From Pirellulaceae bacterium (lineage in GTDB: Bacteria; Planctomycetota; Planctomycetia; Pirellulales; Pirellulaceae): a stretch of DNA of 12,660 nucleotides. The stretch is taken from assembly GCA_013002105.1 (NCBI GenBank), contig JABDKS010000746.1, positions 1 to 12,660 on the forward strand, given 5' to 3'. How positions within the stretch are numbered: position 1 is the stretch's first letter; the number at the start of each line of letters is the position of its first letter. The notes beneath the pieces are model-generated. The model did not search any database. It saw nothing but the letters and a program-made list of their open reading frames with translations, and was not told the origin of the DNA. The translations under genes and the position numbers were made by a program. Positions 7,470-12,660 of this stretch are shown here, one piece after another.

Positions 7470-8777
7470 ATGAACGTTTTGATTCTTGGTGCAAGCGGCT
7501 ATCTTGGTGGACATGTCACCGAAGCATTGCTGGCATCTGGACATCATGTCACGGCCGGTATTCGATCCACAGCCGATTTGAATTTTCGCAGTGATAACAT
7601 ACGGCTTTTGCGCGGAGATATCTGCGATGCAGATTTCGTTCACACGGCGCTCGCTGGCCAGGATGCGGTAATTTTTTCGGCGGGACAGACCTGGTCGCCG
7701 GGTGTTGCAGCAAGCCAATACACGATTGGAAATGTGGATATCACAAAGTCATTCTTCGCTGCTACGAGATCGCGGCGTCGACTCCGTATCGTCTTCACAT
7801 CTTCGTTGTCCACCATAGGCGGGACACGCGACGCGATTGTTTGCACTGAGTCGCCCAATCATGTCGACGTTTGTCAGCCTCGATTGAATCCCTACGACGT
7901 GGCCAAAATCGAATGCGAACGTATTGCGGCCCAAGCCGCAGACGACGGCCAGGATGTTGTTATCCTGAATCCCGGTCTCATGATCGGACCGGGAGCCAGC
8001 TGCGGGAGCAAGCTGCCTCCGCCCTTTATTGCTCTCTGGGTAATGCAAGGTAAATGTCCGTTCTTGGTGGATTCGCTGACCACTTTTTGCGATGTGCGAG
8101 ACGTGGCGATTTCACACGTTGCTGCGCTCAGGCGCGGCGCTAGCGGTAACCGCTACATCCTTGGCGGTCACAATATCAATCGCTCCGAATTCTATCGGTG
8201 TTTGGCTGAATTGAGCGGCACGCGCTGCCCTCGAACGATCCCCAATGCCTTGTTGACGGGCTTAGCTTTCTTGACCGATAGCTTGCAGTGGTTGTCACGT
8301 GGTCAGCTAATAAGCCCTCTCGATCGACGCTTTGCCAAGTCCCAAAGTCTTCACTATTGCGGCGACTCTTCAAAAGCGATGACCGCGTTGGCTTACACCA
8401 GCCGACCGCTGCAACAGTCAATGCTCGACATGCTTCGTCAGGAAGTGGAACTTCGGAGATTGCCGCCTCGTTTCGACTACCTGCGTCAAATGAATATGGA
8501 TAATCACCGCGAAATGCTTTTGTTGAGACAATTGGCATGCGCTAGCGCAAACTCTAACTGGCTGCTACCCAGACTTTCGCAATTGCTGGAGGCGTGTCAG
8601 ACCAACACAGTACTGCGTGAAGCACTAGCGGCGTTGTCCGACTCAAGCCACTTCAATGTTCGGCGAGCCCGCTTTCAATGGCCACGGCGAGTGTGTTCCG
8701 TCGAGCATAAGCGACTGCAGTTGTTCCTGGAGTACGTCTTCTTTTCATCGGATCAGTTTCTTGGGGAAGTGTTGTGA
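7470..8777 (+). CDS. NAD(P)-dependent extended SDR (epimerase/dehydratase or reductase family) with a novel C-terminal extension
   Basis: Residues 1-330 form an extended short-chain dehydrogenase. They show the nucleotide motif VLILGASGYLGGHV (3-16), D50 in LRGDICD, IVFTSSLSTIGG (107-118) with the catalytic Ser, PYDVAKIECERI (141-152) giving Y142 and K146, and VILNPGLMIGPG (164-175). The closest general matches are the HpnA-like sugar epimerases and dihydroflavonol reductase/3-beta-hydroxysteroid dehydrogenase types, so it may change a sugar or reduce a ketone. Members normally end near residue 330-340, but this protein runs to 435. The extra 100 residues (336-435) are helical-looking, rich in Leu, Arg and Ser, contain FQWPRRVCSVEHKRLQLFLE (402-421), and match nothing I recognise. 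Its stop overlaps the GTG of the GMC oxidoreductase (GTGA, 8774-8777), indicating translational coupling and perhaps direct cooperation, such as oxidation by one enzyme and stereo-specific reduction by the other. Confidence 0.82.
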   Translation: MNVLILGASGYLGGHVTEALLASGHHVTAGIRSTADLNFRSDNIRLLRGDICDADFVHTALAGQDAVIFSAGQTWSPGVAASQYTIGNVDITKSFFAATRSRRRLRIVFTSSLSTIGGTRDAIVCTESPNHVDVCQPRLNPYDVAKIECERIAAQAADDGQDVVILNPGLMIGPGASCGSKLPPPFIALWVMQGKCPFLVDSLTTFCDVRDVAISHVAALRRGASGNRYILGGHNINRSEFYRCLAELSGTRCPRTIPNALLTGLAFLTDSLQWLSRGQLISPLDRRFAKSQSLHYCGDSSKAMTALAYTSRPLQQSMLDMLRQEVELRRLPPRFDYLRQMNMDNHREMLLLRQLACASANSNWLLPRLSQLLEACQTNTVLREALAALSDSSHFNVRRARFQWPRRVCSVEHKRLQLFLEYVFFSSDQFLGEVL

Positions 8778-10441
8778 CTGACGAGTCGGTACCCACGCAG
8801 CAGTGCGAAATCTGCATCGTCGGCACTGGGGCGGCTGGCGGAATCTTAGCCTATCGCCTTGCATCGGCCGGTAGACACGTAGTCTCTCTCGAACAAGGCG
8901 GTCCGATAGACAATGATTACTTTACCAACGACCGCAGCGCCGAATCACTTCCGAAATTTGGACTGTGCCCCGAGATGAAATGGCCGATGCCGGCAAGTGA
9001 AGGGTATTTGTACGCAAACCATCAGGCGTCTCGGCTGTATGCCAAAGCAGACACATCGGCGACAACAGCCTCCTCGGAAGAGAGGTTCGTCAATCGGCAA
9101 ATTTTTCGCCTCAACGGCAAGTTAAATTTGTGGAATGCCGTTGCCTTGCGGATGTCACCGCGTGATTTTCGCGGTCGCGACCATGGGGATTCCGATACCA
9201 ATTGGGCCATCGGTTACGACGACCTGGAGCATCATTATTCTTCGGTAGAGCAGCTCATTGGCGTCTGTGGAACCACCGAGCATCTCGACGTGCTTCCCGA
9301 TGGCAAGTTCATTCCGCCGCTACCACTGCGCCCCGCCGACGAATGGGTAATGAAATCGCTTCGAAAAATTCGCGGCGATCGAATTCAGGCAATTCCAACG
9401 CGCAAAGCGGTCGAGACTCGTTTGGAGAAATCTCACCACTGTCGTTCTTGCGGTGAATGCGTATTTGGTTGCCGCTATGGCAGTACCTATAAATTCTCGA
9501 GCCATCTCTTGCCGCAGATTCAGCAACGATCGAATTTCCATATTCGCTATCACTGCAAAGTCAGCCGCTTGCTACGCGAGCCAGAGACCAGTCGAATCCG
9601 CATTGTTGATTGCATCGATACGCGGACGGGTCAGAAATTCCGCATCGAGCCTCGGATTGTGATTTTGGCGACTGGCGCTCTGGAGACACCTCGGATTTTG
9701 TTTAACTCCGGTGATGCAGTTTTTCCCAGTGGACTCGCAAACCGGTCCGGTCTATTGGGATGCTATTTGCAAGACAAAGTTCGCGCTATGGTTGCCGCGC
9801 CGCTATTACGTCGGTTCGGCGATCGAACGCCTTATGCTGCCGACTGTGGCGACCACCTCTTGATACCACGTTTCGCGCTGAACCGTAATGACATTCGCGG
9901 CGGGTTCCAAGCACAAGTCTGTCACGTTCTCCCTCGCCACCCATACTATGTTGAAGGCCTCATGCCCTTCCCGTCGTGGACCCGCAAGTGGCTTGCCAAG
10001 CGTCTGTTCCGGACGTTCGTCGCGCTATTATTTTTGGGAAAACCCGAGGCGCAGAAAAGCAATCGCGTTGTTGTGAGTCCGGAACGAGACCGGTACGGTG
10101 TACCGAAACTGGACGTTCAGTACCGTTTTTCCCAGAACGATCTCCGCATGCGCGCAGAGATGGTTTATTGCGGCAAGAAAATCATACGCAAGTGCTCGGG
10201 CGTTCTCACGAATGTTTTTGACGATGATTTACCAGGCTCAACGATTCACTATGCGGGAACATGCCGATTAGCCGCGAAACCAAGTAATGGTGTTGTCGAC
10301 ATAAATCTGCGATCCTTTGACCATCCCAATCTCTATTTGTGTGACGGCAGCGTGATGCCCGAGATGTCAGAAAAGAATCTCACGCTCACGATCATGGCTC
10401 TGGCGGACCGTCTGGCGTCGCGACTGCTTACCGATGAGTAA
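8774..10441 (+). CDS. GMC-family FAD oxidoreductase with a CxxCxxCxxxC motif
   Basis: The product is 555 residues. The FAD-binding loop is IVGTGAAGGILAYRLASAGR (15-34), with E40 as the ribose-binding acid. LNGKLNLWNAVALRMSPRDF (113-132) occupies the place of the family 'GGxxxxW...R..P.DF' signature. The C-terminal substrate domain has HYAGTCRLA (492-500), with H492 in the position of the catalytic His. It is followed by NLYLCDGSVMPEMSEKNLTL (519-538), where the usual NP of the second active-site block reads NL. HHCRSCGECVFGC (221-233) places cysteines at 223, 226, 229 and 233, as in the alcohol/sugar dehydrogenase branch, where similar cysteines bind an iron-sulfur cluster. This favours a dehydrogenase passing electrons onward over an oxidase. 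It probably oxidises an alcohol or sugar hydroxyl of the cluster product. There is no signal peptide or Tat motif, so it should be cytoplasmic. It starts with GTG overlapping the upstream stop. Confidence 0.87.
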   Translation: MTDESVPTQQCEICIVGTGAAGGILAYRLASAGRHVVSLEQGGPIDNDYFTNDRSAESLPKFGLCPEMKWPMPASEGYLYANHQASRLYAKADTSATTASSEERFVNRQIFRLNGKLNLWNAVALRMSPRDFRGRDHGDSDTNWAIGYDDLEHHYSSVEQLIGVCGTTEHLDVLPDGKFIPPLPLRPADEWVMKSLRKIRGDRIQAIPTRKAVETRLEKSHHCRSCGECVFGCRYGSTYKFSSHLLPQIQQRSNFHIRYHCKVSRLLREPETSRIRIVDCIDTRTGQKFRIEPRIVILATGALETPRILFNSGDAVFPSGLANRSGLLGCYLQDKVRAMVAAPLLRRFGDRTPYAADCGDHLLIPRFALNRNDIRGGFQAQVCHVLPRHPYYVEGLMPFPSWTRKWLAKRLFRTFVALLFLGKPEAQKSNRVVVSPERDRYGVPKLDVQYRFSQNDLRMRAEMVYCGKKIIRKCSGVLTNVFDDDLPGSTIHYAGTCRLAAKPSNGVVDINLRSFDHPNLYLCDGSVMPEMSEKNLTLTIMALADRLASRLLTDE

Positions 10442-10514
10442 CCTTGTTCCGCCAATGTATCCGCGATCATGGAACTGGATGCGGGCAATCGCTCGGATGG
10501 CAAAGGAAGCGTCT

Positions 10515-10554
10515 ACTCACACGGCGTCAATGGACGCCGTGCTCGCGAATGAGT
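10515..10554. terminator. Hairpin between convergent genes (possible bidirectional terminator)
   Basis: CACGGCGTC (10520-10528) pairs perfectly with GACGCCGTG (10533-10541) around an AATG loop. Outside it, ACTCA (10515-10519) pairs with TGAGT (10550-10554) across an 8-base bulge. It lies between the stops of the GMC gene (10441) and the minus-strand SDR (10563). No T-run follows on either strand, so intrinsic termination is not certain. The nine-base arm CACGGCGTC occurs again at 10564-10572, at the very end of the SDR coding sequence. Confidence 0.55.
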
Positions 10555-10562
10555 GAAGCTCA

Positions 10563-11738
10563 TCACGGCGTCGACGTGACGCGCCGTCGAACCGGTCGCC
10601 GTGGTGAGACACGGGATGCAGGATTTTTGTTGCGCCGTTTCCCCCATCGGTCTTGCTCGCCGTAACGCATGTATTGATGGAGCATTGACTCATCAATGAC
10701 TGGACACGGCAAATGCCCTGCGTATTTCATTAAATTTGTACGGTCAAAAACCGGGTCAGTCGACTTGTAGTTTTCATACAACCCGATACTCGGTAAGAAC
10801 TCCGCTTCGAAACGGTTATAGGTCGATGGATCAATAGGTTCGCTACCGACGTACTGGACGCCCGTAGAATGAAAGTAGCTGTAACCGGCATCAATAATTT
10901 CACGCGGCGTCAAACATTTTTCCGGCGACAAATTATAGGTTCTACCGTGGGCTTGTGGCGTTTGAATTAAATGGGTGATCACTTCGGATACCCAATCGAC
11001 AGGAACGACATTGCGTTTTTCCATTCCCGTCATGGGAAGCCGAATCGGCGTGAATCGCCGACCGTTTGCATCCAATTCTTGCTTGGGGACTAAAAGCGAC
11101 ATTAGTCGCAGGTACAGGTACAGCCCGTGGTAAGTATTCGTGTAACCGGTCTTGGAATCCCCGGAGATGACGGCTGGTCGATAGACCGTCAATTCATCAA
11201 TAAAACTTGCCTCACGGACAAGTGTTTCGGCCTCTAACTTTGTGCGTTCGTAATCATTACGAAAATCTTGCCCAACATCCAATTCGTCTTCGCGTGCAAT
11301 ATCGGTTCGCAATCCACATACATAAGCGGTCGAAATATAGTGCATTTCGCGAATATTGGATTCGCGGCAAATCTCTAACACATTGCGGGTGCCGTCGACG
11401 TTGCTGCGATAGGGCTCACCATCCGTGTTGGTGCGAAACGCCAGCGAAGCAGCGCTATGAATCATCGTCGAACAATTCTCCGCGATCCAATTTCTAGACT
11501 CGCCTTCGAGCCCCAAGCCTTCCTTGCAGATGTCGCCTTGAATACAAACCGGTCGAGAATGTTTATCCCCGACAAATGGGTCCCACATTCGCATGATGTC
11601 TTCGACACGTTCAACTGCACTCTGTTTGCGAGACGCGCGAACCAACACCGCGACTTTTCTGTTCGCCAACAGCAGGTCACGAAGTAGATAGCGGCCGAGC
11701 AATCCCGTCGAGCCGGTCAGAAGCACGAAGTCTTGCAC
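10563..11738 (-). CDS. Thioester-reductase-like SDR (male-sterility/NAD_binding_4 family)
   Basis: The product is 391 residues from a GTG at 11738, with AAGG (11747-11750 on the plus strand) 8 bases upstream. The N-terminus has FVLLTGSTGLLGRYLLRDLL (4-23), an NADPH-binding GxxGxxG loop, then VLVRAS (31-36). Further on come IQGDI (66-70), MIHSAASLAF (92-101), NVDGTRNVLEIC (113-124), YISTAYVCG (134-142) with the catalytic Ser/Thr region, and DYERTKLEAE (162-171) giving Y163 and K167. NVVPVDWVSEVITHLI (243-258) is also typical. This is the pattern of stand-alone thioester reductases and fatty acyl reductases, which release a carrier- or CoA-bound acyl chain as an aldehyde or alcohol. No carrier or adenylation domain is attached. 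The tail (about 366-391) is Arg-rich and encoded by a GC-rich repeat-bearing stretch, so the natural end may once have been near residue 365 (RWGKRR). Its convergence on the operon and the ACP at 640-2859 suggest a role in product release; action on unrelated fatty acids is also possible. Confidence 0.8.
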   Translation of the reverse strand: MQDFVLLTGSTGLLGRYLLRDLLLANRKVAVLVRASRKQSAVERVEDIMRMWDPFVGDKHSRPVCIQGDICKEGLGLEGESRNWIAENCSTMIHSAASLAFRTNTDGEPYRSNVDGTRNVLEICRESNIREMHYISTAYVCGLRTDIAREDELDVGQDFRNDYERTKLEAETLVREASFIDELTVYRPAVISGDSKTGYTNTYHGLYLYLRLMSLLVPKQELDANGRRFTPIRLPMTGMEKRNVVPVDWVSEVITHLIQTPQAHGRTYNLSPEKCLTPREIIDAGYSYFHSTGVQYVGSEPIDPSTYNRFEAEFLPSIGLYENYKSTDPVFDRTNLMKYAGHLPCPVIDESMLHQYMRYGEQDRWGKRRNKNPASRVSPRRPVRRRVTSTP

Positions 11739-12551
11739 GGCAGTGACCTTGTTACATGGATGCTAATCAATGATTTATTTCAGCTGAGTTCCTCCATCCT
11801 ACTTGGAGCATGCCAGTATTTCAAACTTACACTCACGATATACCAATACGTATGTTCAGCATGTTTGACGCGTCCAGCGTTCCAATCCCAATTCCGTCCA
11901 CCGCGATCTCAGCCTGAAATGTACCGAGATTTAGCAGCTACGGACTACGCTCGTCGAGACTGTTTTGCAACGCTCACCTGTTCGGTGGCGAACGGTTCGT
12001 CTCATCCCTCGCTTGGTTCCGGTTTGCCGGCATCTACGTGTTCGGCGTACTCGATATCGTGTCTCCGTAGATCGGGAATCGCGGATCAATTCAAGCAGCC
12101 CTCAAACGCGAACATATCCCAGCGATTCTGCTGGCACCGAAACTGATTCATTACCTCAACCATCACGATCCAACATTGCACCGGCATATCGCCCGCTGAG
12201 GGCCGACCACAAGTGCGACGTGAATGACACACAACAAAACGCTCCACACGCAAACGGGTGCGATTTTTCGGCCCTGTGGTTTGTCACACGCGACCGAGGC
12301 TGGTTCGATACGCGCAGCCATTCGCAATCAACGCAATTCCACTCCTTGTGGTCAACATACAATCAGACGGCATCGCACAACGGTACCAAGTCCCGCAGCA
12401 GATACTTAGCAAAGCAGTAAAATAGTCACGTAAGTTCGATGCCACCGACCAAGCAATGCATCCGACCACAGGATTTAGTTTGCTTGATTGACCGGTAGGG
12501 TGTGATGCACATGGAAATCGACCAATCGTGACTAGGGTTGGTATTGTATTT
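11739..12551. other. Gene-free region upstream of the thioester-reductase-like gene
   Basis: Several open frames of 60-151 codons cross this stretch on both strands. Their translations are rich in Ser, Arg, Thr and Cys with no recognisable motif, no hydrophobic pattern and no ribosome binding site. I found no tRNA-like cloverleaf, transposase remnant or array. Apart from the putative promoter near 11800, I see nothing in it. Confidence 0.5.
11796..11824 (-). promoter_or_regulatory. Possible sigma-70-type promoter for the thioester-reductase-like gene
   Basis: On the minus strand, TTGAAA (11824-11819) and TAGGAT (11801-11796) are separated by 17 bases. They match the -35 and -10 consensus at 5/6 and 4/6 positions. 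The -10 box ends 57 bases before the GTG start at 11738, leaving a leader of about 50 bases. Identified by eye. Confidence 0.4.
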
Positions 12552-12655
12552 CTGGTGGCGAATACACGGTCGCGATCGCCTGACGATCGCGACCACGTGG
12601 CTGCGCATCCGCCTAGTGGCGAAATCGATACGATCGATAATGCATCTGGTGGCGA
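12552..12655 (+). repeat. Three short direct repeats CTRGTGGCGA
   Basis: CTGGTGGCGA occurs at 12552-12561 and 12646-12655, and CTAGTGGCGA at 12613-12622, with start-to-start distances of 61 and 33 bases. Two ATCGAT boxes (12624-12629 and 12633-12638) lie between the second and third copies. The spacing is irregular, so this is not a CRISPR array. It may be part of a dispersed intergenic repeat or a regulatory site set for a gene beyond the right edge. Confidence 0.45.
12568..12594. repeat. Perfect 11-bp inverted repeat (hairpin)
   Basis: GGTCGCGATCG (12568-12578) is the exact reverse complement of CGATCGCGACC (12584-12594), with a 5-base loop CCTGA. The arms are GC-rich and there is no following T-run. 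It sits between the first and second copies of the CTRGTGGCGA repeat. It could be a terminator for a gene outside the window, a protein-binding palindrome, or one unit of a REP-like element. Confidence 0.6.
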
Positions 12656-12660
12656 TCGAA

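Noticed and set aside
10444..10665. 73-codon plus-strand open frame after the GMC gene
   Set aside because: It overlaps the hairpin and the end of the minus-strand SDR, and its Arg-rich translation has no recognisable features.
11733..12420. 137- and 151-codon plus-strand open frames in the right-hand region
   Set aside because: Their composition (Ser, Arg, Thr, Cys rich) and lack of hydrophobic core, motif or ribosome binding site suggest chance. The first overlaps the start and leader of the SDR gene.
12552..12655. Short CRISPR-like repeat array
   Set aside because: The repeats are only 10 bases long, the spacing is irregular (61 and 33) and no cas genes are nearby.
12532..12660. Open plus-strand frame running off the right edge
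   Set aside because: It is open from 12532 but reads through the hairpin and repeats, with no convincing start or family sequence. A gene starting near the ATG at 12634 cannot be excluded.

Overview
The window looks like part of a secondary-metabolite or specialised-lipid gene cluster from a free-living Gram-negative-type bacterium. Balanced base composition (a little over half G+C by eye), weak or absent Shine-Dalgarno sequences, gappy gene packing and the mix of enzymes suggest a planctomycete of the Rhodopirellula/Pirellula kind. That assignment is an inference: no rRNA or marker gene is present.

Layout. At the left edge a minus-strand gene runs out of the window (1-394). It encodes a condensation-domain/PapA5-like acyltransferase and is cut just after the HH of its active-site motif. 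After a 245-base divergent intergenic region, seven plus-strand genes form one tight run (640-10441). In order they are: an AprA-like methyltransferase-GNAT-like-acyl carrier fusion; a stand-alone polyketide C-methyltransferase; a membrane family-2 glycosyltransferase; a leucine-carboxyl/TcmP-type O-methyltransferase; a second paralogous glycosyltransferase; an extended SDR epimerase/reductase with an extra C-terminal domain; and a GMC flavin oxidoreductase with a four-cysteine motif. A minus-strand thioester-reductase-like SDR (10563-11738) converges on this run, with a hairpin between them. From 11739 to the right end (about 920 bases) I see no credible gene, only a putative promoter for the SDR and a repeat/hairpin cluster at 12552-12655.

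How the genes may work together. The first two plus-strand genes carry the parts of the apratoxin AprA loading module (MT1, pseudo-GNAT, ACP and an MT2-like C-methyltransferase) split over two proteins, with no ketosynthase in view. This suggests a discrete system that builds a methyl-branched short acyl group on a carrier protein. The condensation-type acyltransferase and the thioester reductase are the usual kinds of enzyme that move or reductively release carrier-bound acyl chains. Two membrane glycosyltransferases, an O-methyltransferase, an SDR and a GMC oxidoreductase would decorate the product. A glycosylated, methyl-branched lipid or polyketide is the simplest overall reading; the product is not known from the sequence. 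The cluster continues beyond the left edge, where a ketosynthase or adenylation enzyme could lie.
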